Source of the DNA: Romanomermis culicivorax
Taxonomy: Eukaryota > Nematoda > Enoplea > Mermithida > Mermithidae
DNA: 64,000 nt
Direction of reading: 5' to 3'
Assembly: GCA_963922205.1 (NCBI GenBank)
Contig: CAWUHX010000087.1
Coordinates: 62,001 to 126,000 of the forward strand
Part shown: in pieces, positions 45,830 to 58,300 of the stretch
Layout of the letters: each line of letters begins with the position of its first letter
Position numbering within the stretch: position 1 is the stretch's first letter
The notes under the pieces: model-generated
What the model was told of the DNA's origin: nothing
The model's input: only the letters and a program-made list of their open reading frames with translations
The model's database searches: none
Position numbers and translations under genes: made by a program

Positions 45830-46070
45830 TTCAAATTTTGTTCAGAAAAATGTGAATCTTGAACAAAAATTTGAATTTTACTGTTTTTTGCGTTTTATTT
45901 TTTTATAACGCCCGAAAATATCGTGTTACATTGTAAAAGTTTGAGGCGTACAAAAATCATCGATTTCGGTGTGTCGCGAACAATTTTGCCAGGCGATTCC
46001 ATACAAGAAATGATCGGAACGCCGGAATTTGAGGGTAAACTTTAAGAACTTTCATTATTTTTTCTCAGAA
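45830..46070 (+). repeat. Dispersed repeat R3, copy 3
   Basis: Direct copy of 27080-27335, closing the second R2/T-rich/R3 module. Confidence 0.7.
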
Positions 46071-46079
46071 TTGCATTTT

Positions 46080-48430
46080 TCTTGTACTTAAATACAAGAA
46101 TGAAAGCTAATAATGGAATGAAAAATATGCAGAAAATAAAAATATACCCCAGACAGTTGAGTAGAAAACCTGCAAAAACGAAGAATGAGCAAAAAGGGAA
46201 AATTAAGCAAAAAACTCACCGAAAATTGCAGGAAAACAAGTAAAGAAGACACAGAAAAAAAACAGAAAAAATTAGCAAAAAATTGACCAGGAAGACTGAG
46301 AAAAGAATAGGCAAAAAAGTGAGTTAATTAGACACACAGTAACACGGACAACAAAAAAAGTAAATAATTTAGTAGATCGTCAGAAAAAAGGAATAAGCAA
46401 AGCTAGTAAAAAACATAAAAATGAACAAAAACATTAAAAGAAGCAGAAGAATTGAGTAAAAGTCACAAATAATTAAATAAGTAGAAAACAGTAAAAAAAG
46501 AACAAAAAACAAAAACAAAAAAAGAAACAGAAAATGAGTAGAAGTCTCGACAAACATACAAGTAAAATTTTATTTGAAAGAAGGCAAAAAAACAAAGGAC
46601 GAACAAAAAAGCAGAAAACGTAGAACGAAGAAGAAAAAATCCGAATAGAGAAAACATTCTAGTAAAAAAGTCAGTAATCCAAAATCTAGCCATTCTTGCA
46701 AGCCAGAAGTTTTAGGCAATTTTAGCAAGGACTTTTAACACCACGAAAATAAACAACAATTAGAATAATAAATTAAACAAAATGGCAAAAGCAGAAAAAG
46801 TGTATTTATTTTTTCTGCCTGAATCCAAAAAGTAAAATTCTTTGACCATACTTTTTGCTGCAAGAGAGATTTTCTATTGAAAGTTTCCATTCTTTTTTCG
46901 CAAAAAAACATTTCTATTGTACAAAAATCGAAAAATTATTGTATTTTGTTTTTATCCTAGTATTTGTTTCTCTGCTTTCTGTTTCTTGTTTTTCTTTTTC
47001 CTGGTTATCAATTTTTTTGGATATTTTCTAATGTTTTTCTGTTGCTTTTTCTTCTTTATTTTTTTGCCTTTTTAGTTCTGGTTTTTAATGCTTCTTTACG
47101 TCTTTTCCCATTCCTTCTTTCTATCAGTGTTTTTCTACTTCTGTTCTTTTTCCAATTTTTTCTTTTTTTTGTTGTTTTCCCTTCTTTTTCACTTTTATCG
47201 TTAATTTCTTTTCTAGTTTCTTCATTTTTTGTTGTTTTTCTTTCTTTTTTCCTCTCATTGCTAATTTCTCTTCTATTTTCTTCTTTTTCTGTTGTTTTTC
47301 TTCCTTTTTCTCTTTCATTGTTAATTTTTTTTCTAGTTTCTTTTTTTATTTTTTTTAATTTTCATAAATTTACGAAAAAAATCTATATTTTTCTCACATT
47401 TTTTTAAAATTCATATTTTGCTGTAGTTTTTAAATCTGATTTTTTTTTTATTTGTGAAGAATTATCATTTCTTCTGCTATTTATTGGAAAATTGGCACCT
47501 TTGGAAAATTTTTCAAAAACTAAAATCTTTTGAAAAAATGAAGTTTTTTATCAATTCAAGAGAAGAATTGGAATTTGTCGAAAATCAATTGCGAATTTTC
47601 GAAGAAATTGAAATTTATTTTGAACAACTAATTATTTTACGAATTTGTGGAAACCATTGATATTTTTGTGAATTTTTTTGAAGAATTGAAATTATTCTCA
47701 ACATTTCTCAAGATTGATTGCAAATTTTCGAGAAAACTAATTTTTTTTAAATTTAGAGAGAAAAATTGATATTTTTTCAAATTTCTTAAAAATGCTTGAG
47801 TCTTTTCGTTTGATTCTTTAGTTTTTCTGTCAGTTTTTCTCAAATTTGTTTTTTTTTGTTTTGTGCATTTTTTGTCTCTTTTCTACTAATTGCTCGTTTT
47901 TTGCCTTGTTCGTTTTATTCATTTCGTGTGTGCCTTTTTTGCTATATTATTTGGTTTATCATTTATTTTTCGTGTTCTTACTCTTCCTTTTCTGCTTATT
48001 TTTTCTTTTTTTTTGTCACCGTTTTGCCCTTTTTTTGCATTCTTAATTTTTTGTTATTTCTTTGCATTGTTTTCCATCTGTAGTCCAATTTGCACTGAAC
48101 TTTTCGCTTCTGCATCTTTTTATTTATTTTTCTGTGTTTCTTCCAGTGAATTATTTTTGTCCTTTTTTTCCGTCTACTCATTTGATTGTTTTTCACTTTT
48201 TCGTCTCTGTTTTAATTTTTTGTCGTTTCTGTTCATTTTTTATTCAATTTTTTTATCTTTTTCACAATATTTTTGCTCATTCCTGCCTTTTAGTATGGTT
48301 TTTACTCAATTTTTTTACTATTTTTGCTTTGTATTTTTGCTACTTTGACACATTTTTTCTGCTAAATTCTAGATTTATTTTTTTTAGTTTTGGATTGAGC
48401 TTTTTTCACTTACTCTCTTTTTCTTTGCAA
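46080..48430. repeat. A-rich then T-rich low-complexity tract
   Basis: Plus strand A-rich (AAAAA..AGAAAA words) to about 46930, then T-rich (TTTTTCTTT words) up to the LTR at 48433. Clusters again tend to about 10-12 base spacing. Long Phe/Ser or Lys-rich open frames on both strands are compositional and not called as genes. Confidence 0.5.
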
Positions 48431-48432
48431 TC

Positions 48433-49218
48433 TGTCACGTGCCGCTCAATTCTCCAACGTCACGTGATCCCGATCATGCCGACATTTCGTTATTTTTCAT
48501 GTTTTGTTTATTACCCGATCATGCTTTTGTTTATTTCATTTTTACACATGCATTTTACGTTCGTTTTTTATATTTTTCATGCATTTCTATGTTTCGTTTT
48601 GTTGTATTTTTATTTCTTTACAAACGCGGGCTACAGTAGGCCCTTTAGCTAAAAACTTCCGCCAGTCGTGCTCCACGAGCACATGGCTATTTTTGGTGCG
48701 CTCACGCACCTCTTATCATCAAAAATTAGCGTCGTTTTTGTTACGCAAAACGACTAGCTAAGAAGTTTTAGCTAAAGACGTTCATATGCTTAGCATAGGC
48801 ACTGCAGCCGGCCTCAGTGCTAAACGCATGTGAATGAAAAAATGTCTATGTGCTCATAGGCATCTTCTGCATCGCGTCTAGCTGCAGAAGTTAGCTCGAG
48901 CGCCGAGAAACTCCGCCCAAGCTGCAGCTGTAGCCAAACATGTCCTTAAAAGGACATGTTTCTTTAGTTTTTCGCTCATTCTTGGGTTCACCAAGCTTTC
49001 GTCCAGTTGTCACTCCGCGTCCGCCGCCTCCTCGTCAAATTTGCATAATTTTATTATATACCTGTGCGTCCGCCGCCTTACTATCAATAAATTTGCATAA
49101 ACTTACTTGTGTTCACTGCGCCCGCCGCCTAACGTCTACAGTACCCCGCTGCCCATCAGTGCCAGGTGTCCGACCGCCCCGGTTCGTGAATTAAACGTTG
49201 GAGTTTCGCCTCCCGCTC
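48433..49218 (+). repeat. 5' LTR (minimum extent)
   Basis: Starts TGTCACGTG and matches 63215-64000 base for base except at least one T/C difference (49109 against 63891). It probably extends past 49218, but its end cannot be fixed because the 3' copy is cut off. It contains three tandem (C/T)GCG(T/C)CCGCCGCCT units (about 49018, 49067 and 49119) and an AATAAA at 49086. The primer-binding site could not be identified. Confidence 0.9.
49086..49091 (+). promoter_or_regulatory. Possible polyadenylation signal in the LTR
   Basis: AATAAA within the 5' LTR, repeated at 63868-63873 in the 3' LTR, where it would act. No downstream evidence is available. Confidence 0.35.
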
Positions 49219-49899
49219 GCTCCCGCTCCCTCCCGCTCGCCGCCGCTCGCCGCCGCTCGCCGCCTAGGACGTTTGAGGATCGCATCCCCCGCTCCCAGTG
49301 CCAGAAGACCGAAAGCATCCAGGGACTTGCCGCCCGTTGCGTCGTAATCGCTTGAGAAACAGGACTAGGTGAGTCTTCTCAGGGGATTATTGTTATTTGT
49401 GGGTTATTTGTTGGGAGATCCTTCTTAAGTCGGTTTCCCAAGGTTTCCACAGATAAGTAGGGCCTCCACCTCTCAGGTTCGGGCTAAAAGGGGCTGTCTG
49501 GTTCATAATCGGGTCCCATAACTTAGGTCATTTTACGGGTGACCCCGTCCCCACTCTCACTGAGTAGGACTCGGGGATTGTCGCACCTAGCCTGGCAGCG
49601 TTGTCCATTACCCTACAGCAAGACCCCAAGGACAACCCAAGAGAACCAGCTATAGACCTCTCTATAGCCACTAATCGCCAGGTTAGGCCCCCAACGCCAT
49701 TTAGGGAATCCTGGGGAAAATGCCAGTATCCATCAGGAGTCACAGCCTATTACTCACTGTAATAGGATCAATCTGATATGGTTCACCATCAATGTGACGT
49801 CTAAAACACGGTATCACCTGATGAGATACCCAAACCTCCCCAGCTCTCCCAAATCCACATGTCATACACGTGACATGGATGGCGCAATATGTGACATGG

Positions 49900-50270
49900 C
49901 GAGGCTGGAAAATCGACCTTAAGTCTAGCACTCGCCCTTAAGTGTAAAACTTTACCCTTGGGTCGGATCTACCCCCAGGTCGGGTCAACTCCCATTTTAA
50001 GTCGGACAAGCCCCCTTAAAATTGGGCACTAGCCATCCAATAAGTCGGAGACCCCCCAAATTCGGGTTTACTGCCTAATGGGTCGGGAATGCCCCTTATT
50101 TCGGATTACCGCTACTGTAGGTCGGATACCCCCACCTCACGTCGCGTGTTATTACTGTAGTCGGAAATTTTTTCCCGTGCCACCGAGAGTTATTACTGTA
50201 GGTCGGGAATTTATCCCTGAACATCAAATTTAATTACTGTAAGACGGGATTTGCCCTTACGAGTGATCTA
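49900..50270 (+). repeat. Degenerate GTCGG repeat array in the leader
   Basis: About ten copies of a unit near 35-45 bp containing (G/A)GTCGG(A/G) followed by CCCC; the later units carry TTACTGTAGGTCGGGA. Confidence 0.55.
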
Positions 50271-50902
50271 AATGTGATCTATATGTGTAAATAACTATCT
50301 CATGCGTGTGTATTATCCCCTATGAGCAATAAATTCCCCTCTGAGTCGAGTTATTTATCCCCAGAGTCGCGTTATTTGTCCCAGAGTTGAGTTATATATC
50401 GAGTATCTGTATTTCTCCTCTGATTAATTCTGTACATTCTGCATACTTAATCTGTGTTGTAAAGTACCTTATCTGTTTTCGTTTCCCTTATTCCCCCCCT
50501 CTTCCCCTAATCCTGGGTGGTATACTGTAGCCCTCCGGGTGGGTGCCATTACAGTACGCCTGTGCCCATTCCCGTACTGTAACTACAGTATACCCATACG
50601 CGGGTACTGGTATCACAGCTGTAGGGGTTTACGGCCTCTCCTGACTGTTGGTGGTCCTTGACCCCATGATACAGTACACCCTCCCCGTATGATTCTGGAC
50701 GTCATACGTGGCTGCGATTTGTTAATTGTGTACAGTCTTTTTGTATGTCGGCGGAAACTGTCGGAATTGCTCACTTTTCCGGCCCCAAAAACAATTTTAC
50801 ACCGACTGTTTACACCTTTAACACGCGTATGCCCAAATCCCGTATTCCCCGTCTTCGGTTATTTTCCTTTCCCTTTTCCTTTCTCGGTCAGCTGAGCGGT
50901 GT

Positions 50903-50903
<1 letters not shown>

Positions 50904-50959
<56 letters not shown>
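50904..50959 (+). repeat. Homopolymer of 56 A residues
   Basis: An uninterrupted A run followed by six T, inside the leader. It could be a captured poly(A) tail or an assembly artefact. Confidence 0.9.
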
Positions 50960-50963
<4 letters not shown>

Positions 50964-51099
50964 TTCTGTTTTTCGGATGCCACCGCTACAGTATGACACC
51001 CTTACATAAGTTTCTCTCTTCTTCATTTCTACTTACTGTAAGGTCTGTTTCTTCTACCTTCCGGTTGTTGCATCTAGACCATAGACTTTACGGGTCATG

Positions 51100-51810
51100 T
51101 TCTTTGACGTCAGCAACAACAACGTTACGGGTTGTTGTTGTTGTGTGGTTCAGCCTCACGGATGCAACCACTAACGTCTGCAACAGCCGCTTCACTTGCT
51201 GTTGCTTTAAGGGGTGGGTAGCCCTCCGGGTTCTACTCCTGACGTCAGCAACCGACACTACGTGTTGTTGTTCAAGTTAACACTCCAGCAGTAATGACTT
51301 CTGACGTCTGCAACAGGTGAAGCCAACGTTGTTGCAACAGGTTCGGCTGGTTCTCTGCACCCCATCTGTGACGTCAGCAATGGTGACGCACCGTGTCACT
51401 ATTCGAAGATGTGCAGGTCTTACGGGTGCCACATCTGACGTCTGCAACAACTGCATCTCATGTCATTGACCAAAGGTATCAGACCCTCAGTTCCACCTTT
51501 TGGCGTCAGCAACGGCACCATCACGTGTTGCTGTACACCGATAGCTGGCTTCAGGGCCCTATTGCTGACATCAGCAATGACAACGTATCATGCTCTCGCA
51601 GCAGGAATTGAGGTTACATGATCCTATTTCTGACGTCTGCAACGGTAACATTACGTGCTACTGCAGGGGTTTGCTGGCCTTAGGCACTCACCCCTGGCGT
51701 CTGCAACTGCGACGTGATACTTGAATACTCTTATCCCAGGCACCTGCAGTCAGCACCAAGGTTATGTGTTGGTCCATACCCCCTACCTTCTGACGTCCGC
51801 ACCAGGTTAC
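51100..51810 (+). repeat. Tandem array of about 65-bp units with TGACGTC(A/T)GCAAC cores
   Basis: Cores occur near 51105, 51170, 51240, 51302, 51367, 51435, 51500, 51567, 51632 and 51694, with weaker ones near 51749 and 51790 and an outlier near 52130. GTCAGCAA and GTCTGCAA versions largely alternate. TGACGTCA is the CREB/ATF consensus, so an enhancer role is possible. Confidence 0.7.
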
Positions 51811-53579
51811 TGTCGGCCCTATGAGTGTTCCACTTGAGTTGTAGGTGGTCGCTGGCGCATGGTCCTATCACCTACCTCTCTTGTTCAAGGGTTGTGTGTG
51901 TCTGGGGGCTGATGCCTGGGAAACATCAGTCCACATACATACACCACCTGAGATGCTCACTAGCCTACGTACTGATCAGGTTGTCCGCCCGGGTAGCGGC
52001 ACTGTTGATCAGTATGTGGCTGTTTTCAAGCTTTAACTGCAGGTTTGAACGAGTTACACTCGGCCTCAGCTGGGTTGGTTGCTTGACTCGTGCAGACGAT
52101 AGGCAATTGCAGTCGGCACTGCCTGTGTCTGACGTCTGCAAGGGTTCGGCAATCTTCTTGTAAATTTCTTATCTAAATTCACTCATTCTCTTTCATCTCA
52201 TCGAGCTGTCATACATAGATCTTCTTTAGTGTCCCCACCGTAGTGGTTCCCAAGGGACCGCGGCACAGCCTCCGGTTGGGCCTAGAGTGTATAGGACCCC
52301 CTGTCATATTTCTCTCACTCGAACGCCTTCGTTAACTGGCTTAACGATGCCCGCGCTAGAGTCGCCACTGACCCAGAGTCCGCCTCCGCGGTCTACCCTT
52401 TATTAGTCATGTAAATAATAGGCACCGTTGAGTCCGCCTCAGCGAAGGTATTGAGTACGCCTCGATACATACTTTACACTCATATTCAATCAGGGACACC
52501 TTGTACCCGTGATCCCTTAGATGTTTTCGGGTGCGCCCTCAAAACATCCAGAGATTTCATTTTAACTGACTGAGTGTGTCAGAATAGCACCCTTGGTACC
52601 CGTGCTCCTTCCCTCTTCTACTGTGTGACCTGCGAACCTCACTTCATCTCAGTGATCGGCAAACCCGGCCACCAGCTGTGTATAATACTCCTGGAGAGTG
52701 TCCGTTCTGTTCGGAACGCGGGCTCCCGTTCCGGACACGGCTGTAAGTTATTTGCGAATGTCGTCCAGCACGGAACCTCCTGTATAGTCCGTCTCACTAT
52801 GCAGAGATCGCAATCGCTCCTGGCGAGTGAGGCCCGTTGCGTAACTGCGCGACCCCTTTGCGTAACTGGGTTTGTAAATTAGTTTTGTCCCTATTTATTG
52901 CTCCCTCTTAAGTTCATTTTTCAGTTGACCCCGTCCTTTTTACCTTATGCCACTTTATGCGCTACTCCTGGTGAGTAGGACCTTGCCGGCTACGAGTCCG
53001 CCTCGCCCCAAGGTTTGTAAACTAGTACAGCGGTCGAACCTCCAGGAAAAATCCCTCCTGAGCGGGTTCATCCGTCACCTTATTTCTCGGCAGGAAAAAC
53101 CGCCTCTTCTCTCCTTTCTACATGATCTTCTGTCCTCTTCACCTATTCTAATTGCCGGGTCCAGGCCCCAAATTCTACATTTTGGTCGGGATCGATTCCC
53201 TATATCTCAAGCCATGCCTCTGTCCATCACGGGCGACCAGATAAATTCCCTTCTGCGTCACCCTGATGTACTCTGATCTTACATCTTATAATCCTATTCC
53301 ATTCTAGCTCCCTTTCCGTGATCGCTAGTCTTAAGCTAAGTCAATTTACGTCTTAAACGCCGTCGCACACGCGTTTTCCCGAATTCACGCGCTCTTTCGC
53401 CGCGAATTCAAAAGTAGTACTCACTTTCATTTTTCACGATAGAGACACCCCGTCGTTCCTGTCGTCTCAGTACCCAGCCTGTACAGACCAGTGAGCCGCT
53501 CTCTATTCAATTTGACTTAATTGCTTCACGGGCAAGGACGTCTGTTCTAACCACCTTACGGGAAAACGAACCCTCGGAC

Positions 53580-55330
53580 ATGAAGTCGGAAACTGATCTC
53601 CCTTCACAGATCGAGAACAAGGTCCAGGCAGCATTTGAGAATGCTCTTGGACCCCTCAACCAAAAGTTAGAGGCCATGAATGGTCGGAGGCACCCTCCCG
53701 TGTCCAGCTTTATGGCCCCTCCCACCTTCTCCGGTGCTTTTGGTGAGTCTATCACCGATTTTATGTCGCATCTTACTCGTTTCTTTACACTCCAGGGTGT
53801 AAGCGAAACGGATCATGCGTATAAAATCGCCTTTCTGGAGTCATGCCTCACAGGTCCTGCTCTCGCCTCCTACCGGGACTTTAGCAGCAGCACTCCAATA
53901 CCTACCCGCTACGAAGAGTTTACGGCTTTTCTACGGAGAGATTTTCCGGTAGGGCGCGACTCTGATCTGCATCAGCAGCTGATCCAAGATCGACTGCAGA
54001 AGCCGACAGAGTCCGCGATAGTCTACCTTGAGCACCTCAAGAGACTATCCAGGGTAGCGTATCCAGATCTCGCGACGGATGTCCGAGATTCTATCATCAA
54101 ACCTATCTTTCTGCGGGGACTGAAGCCGGTCCTCCGAGATAGTATCAAGTTTAGGGAGTTCACGACTCTTGAAGAGACACTCAAGGCAGCCTGTTACGCA
54201 GAATCCCAAATCTTTCGGGACGAGATCCGGTACACTGCTCCATCTAACGCCGTTTTCTCTTCAGAACCTAAACACGCCGGATATAATCCCGATATGCCTA
54301 ACAGAAGCGCAAACGGTCGTCAGAGCAACGCTCCAACGTCGTCATCCTCCGCCGATGAGGTTCGCCGCTTGAAACAGGAAATGGCCAGGCTCACGGCCCA
54401 CGTAGTGAAGCTCACGGCCCAGCAACGTGCACCCGCGCCAATCCAACAGATGCCGCCTCCACAGCCGTCGACACCAAATCAGTCCGTCGGGCGACGCTCG
54501 TCGGGAGCACACCTTCAAACGTGCTCCTTCCACGGACTGTGTACACATAGCGACGCCGACTGCCGGGCCCAGCGTCCCACCGGTGCCGCCCCCGGTAACA
54601 ACGCCGCTAACGGTGGTCGCTGTTATTTTTGCCGTACACGTGCCCACCCCACGGACGGATGTGATAGGCCATGCCCTCATTGTCGTCAAGTGCGAGTGCA
54701 CCGATCAACTGCCTGTCCGCAGCGCAATCCGGCAAACACGGGTGAGAATGTCTACCAAAATACTGGTTATTCTTCCCAGGGGACAAATGTGTATCATCAA
54801 AGAAATGGTTATCACCCTCCCAACGGGACAGGAAACCATTATCGGCAGCCCATACGCCGCAACAACGCCGTTGGGGCTACCGATGGCCCTCCTCATCCAG
54901 ATCCTCTTGACCTGGATGATGAGGCACTTGCTGAACACCTGACAGATTCTTCACAACAGTGTTATCCTGTCTGCGTAATCAGTATTGGATTTTCAGTGGT
55001 CCAAGCAGCCCAGGTACCCGTACCGATGAACGTATCGGACATACCGCTGCCACCACCACCACCAAAGTATGCGATGCCGGTCACTCTGGACCCCTCGACG
55101 ACACCGCAGTTTGTTGGCCACGCTAACATCCTCGCATCGTATCGCATACCTAAACTCAAGACTGCCGAGTCAACTCCAGCCGCGAATACGACGCCTTCGG
55201 CGCCACCGGCCCGCACCGTCCCTCCAGGACCACCGCCTTCGATCCCCACGGATTCGGCTACGGAAGTCCTCGACCAGGTCGAGCCCATGAATTTGTCAGG
55301 TATACTACCTTCTTCTTCAGGTGATCCTAG
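53580..55330 (+). other. Gag domain: capsid-like region, zinc knuckles, Pro-rich late region
   Basis: Residues about 45-220 match the retrotransposon Gag capsid pattern ([20 protein letters not shown], then LLTGPA-like and an LRRDFP..DLHQQL helix series). Zinc knuckles of C-x2-C-x4-H-x4-C (348-361) and C-x2-C-x5-H-x4-C (365-379) follow, preceded by an additional Cys/His cluster at about 314-327. A Pro-rich stretch with PPPPPPKY (a PPxY late-domain motif, which recruits NEDD4-type ligases for budding) lies at about 55045-55070. The role is particle assembly and RNA packaging. Confidence 0.85.
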
Positions 55331-58300
55331 AGTAGGAACCAGGAATCTCTCCCAGTCCACGACTCTATTGATTTCTTGTTCACAGCGCCATCGCCCGTCC
55401 AAGACGCGATGTTGGCCATCTGGTCAGTCGACCTGGCCAAGAAATACCCGCATTTGCCGTGGACTCTCCTCAACGAGCCATCAAATGTCGAAGCGCTCAC
55501 GGCCGCCGACGTCGTGCTTGCAGCACCCGTCTCGATGCGCCTATTACGACCCGACGTCGCCCGCCGGGCACTCGAGTTCATTGCCAATGGGACTATCACC
55601 ATCTCGCCCGTCGAGAAGTTCTTATTGGACGGGGAGCCATCCTCGCCTTCAGTCGATGCCGTCCGCCGAGCAGTCGAACAGGCTAGTCGGATCCTCCTGC
55701 CTGCTGCCGCCGCTACATCACCGGCAGCAGCACCACCTGTTGCCGCGACATCGCCAACTAAAATGGACATTACTGCTTCCTCGCCCCCGGCCAAGGAACC
55801 CGCAAATGATCCTACACCGCCGGCAACAGCCCAGATCAAATCGCCGGCACCAGCCCAAACGACATCTCCGACCGCCGCGACCAAGTCGCCCGTCGTCGAA
55901 CCCATGGCCGTCGACGAGACCTTACGTCCAGTTAATGAGGATGTCAGCATTGTTGAAACATCACCGTTCCCAACGGCAGTCAACCCACGGTCGCCGAAAG
56001 TCGGTACCCTTCGGGAAATCCTCCCCAGCGGTGAATTGGTCCTCGATTTCCCCGACCAGGAACCAATCTCGTCCGACAGCGACGAAGAAGAAATCTGACA
56101 CTGCCCCTCAGGCCAGATTTGTGAAATTGAGTGAACACTTACAAATTACGTTTGTACAGTTGTTTTTGACAATAAAATTGACCTTGGTAGCATCACTGTT
56201 TCTAGGGGTGAGTTTGTCAGCACCGGCGGCTCAGTATCAATTTTGCGGTCTCTCAAGAAGCGGACATCCACTTGAGTTACCCCAGCGTGTAGAGTGTAAA
56301 CCACCGCAACCTTCATGGAGCCCGCGGCGCATGAATGTTACGGTGTATGTCCCTAGCTCAGACCCGATTACAACCACAGCGTGGAAATGCACATTGCGCT
56401 CCCGCAAAGTCTGCACCAACACTGGTTTCTTCGGCTCTAGGGGCATCACTGCAGACGTCATCACCACTCAGCACTTAGCGCCTGCGGCATGCACGCTAGC
56501 ACATCGCACTAAGATGTTTGGTTCACAAAAACTTGTCGGCATTCGCCCTGGCTTTTATAGCACCAACCAAACATTGGAAGTGATGTACGAATGGTGCTGC
56601 AGCGACGTCTGCAAGACAGTGACTAACCTTTTCATCGAAGAGGGACAAGTCGCTTCGTGGGACGGCACTACGGCCCTAAGCACCTTAGGCGATGTAGGTG
56701 GATGCAGTCCCACTGCAGGTCAGTGCACTACCCTAGACAGGGTCATTGTCTGGCCTGCACAAAACTTCACGGCGCGGTGTCATTATCACCCCAAGGGAAA
56801 TTACACTGCGTCCATGTCAGGGAACCACGTCATCATCGATGATCTGCAGGTTGCCCTCAAGATCCCGGGAAACTCCCGTGTCTTCCAACTGTGCCCAGAA
56901 CTACGTTCCACCACAGTCCGGACGGATCAGGGTCTTCTCCTTCGCATCCACGGGAGATACAATTTGACCCAAACCATGTTCAGAGTGGCAACGGACAGCC
57001 GTCCCGATCCTGTCAATGCCAAACTGAACTATCTGGCTCAGCAGATCAAGGAGTCGGAAATTAACGGTTTCCGGTTCACGTGGCTTGAGCTTTGCTCTCA
57101 CGCTCAACGCTATCTTGATCTGACTTGGCAGTTGCTTCGCTTCGACCCTACCCTGGGTGCCCGGGCATTCCTCCAGAGGAATGACCTGACGGCGGAATTC
57201 ACAGGCGATGCGCTGACAATATGGCCGTGTCAGAAGGTCAACGCCACCTACGTTTACCATTCGTACCGGGTGGGGAACGTTTGCTACAAGTACTTACCTG
57301 TACAGGTTGGCGGCACCATCTACTTCGCCACCCCCGGTGGCCCGGATCTCATTAAATCTAGCCCAATTGTGCCGTGTCATCACCACTTTACGGGGATTTT
57401 CCGAAATCGCTCGGGCTGGTTTACTGAGTCTGGCGCGGTCCATGTGAGCCACATCCCACTGGAACTCTTCTGGAAGCAGCGCTTCAACATCACTCACTTT
57501 GAGGCACCGGCGCTCTTCCATGACCAGTTGGCGATGACCCCTTCAAACTTTGCCTTCTTTAAACAGTACGTTTACAAGACTGAGCAAACTGAAGCGGTAC
57601 TCAACCGGCTGGTGAACTTTACCGCTGGTCTATCCCTGCAACCAGACGCCATCTACCAGGCCTTTGCAGGGGTAGGAACCGACATCAAGGCCTCTCTGGA
57701 AGGTGTCGGTTTGGCAGCAAACCATGTTATTACGGGTCAAGAGCACACCCTCGCCCAGGGCTTGCATGCTGTCCTGAGCGGGCCGGTCCAGTTGATCTTT
57801 AACATCCTAATTACCCTGACAGTGCTGATCGGTGCCGGATACCTTGCCTATCTTGGTGTATCTTATTATCTCAGCTACCGTCTGCGGAGCAAACAGGTCA
57901 GGTTTGTTAGCCGTTTCTCCCCGTTGGGTCTTTACCGCAAAGTCCAACGCTGGGTCGGTTTTCACTACGTGCAAAACGATGTGCCCTCCCAGCTTGACCG
58001 GATCACACCGTGCTTCGTCGTGCTGCTGGACACCAAGGAAACTCCTGCTTTCCTTGACACGGGGTGCCCACGCACTATCATTAGCCAACGCCTTCATAAG
58101 GCCTTGGCTAAAGAAAGTCCGAAGGCGGTCATGGCGTTCCAGCAACATCACGACTTTAACCCATTGATGAGCATCAATGGTAAAGCCGTTCATACCATCC
58201 TTTCGGGACCATATGAAATCATGTTGCCCGGAAACCGCCAGCCGAACACACGGATCGATGTACATCTCCATGTGTGCAAGACTACGTCTCCCTTCTGGGC

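Larger units (their letters stand above)
49219..53579 (+). other. Long leader between 5' LTR and gag
   Basis: More than 4 kb with no convincing coding frame. It contains several repeat arrays (separate entries), many TACTGTA/TACAGTA words (50100-50700) and a 56-base A run. The gag frame is open upstream of its ATG to about 53416 but without another Met. The leader might be removed by splicing, or carry packaging or enhancer functions; neither is shown by the sequence. Confidence 0.6.

Noticed and set aside
48433-49355. Short frames in the LTRs (for example 48439-48639 and 48940-49194, repeated at 63221-63976)
   Set aside because: Present in both LTRs only because the LTR is duplicated; no coding signature, and they overlap LTR repeats.
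54427-54942. 171-codon frame overlapping gag
   Set aside because: Unlike the 55331 frame, the gag frame here clearly encodes the zinc knuckles, so this frame is a shadow.
55300-55330. Canonical -1 slippery site before the overlapping frame
   Set aside because: No X-XXY-YYZ heptamer is present in the possible shift interval.
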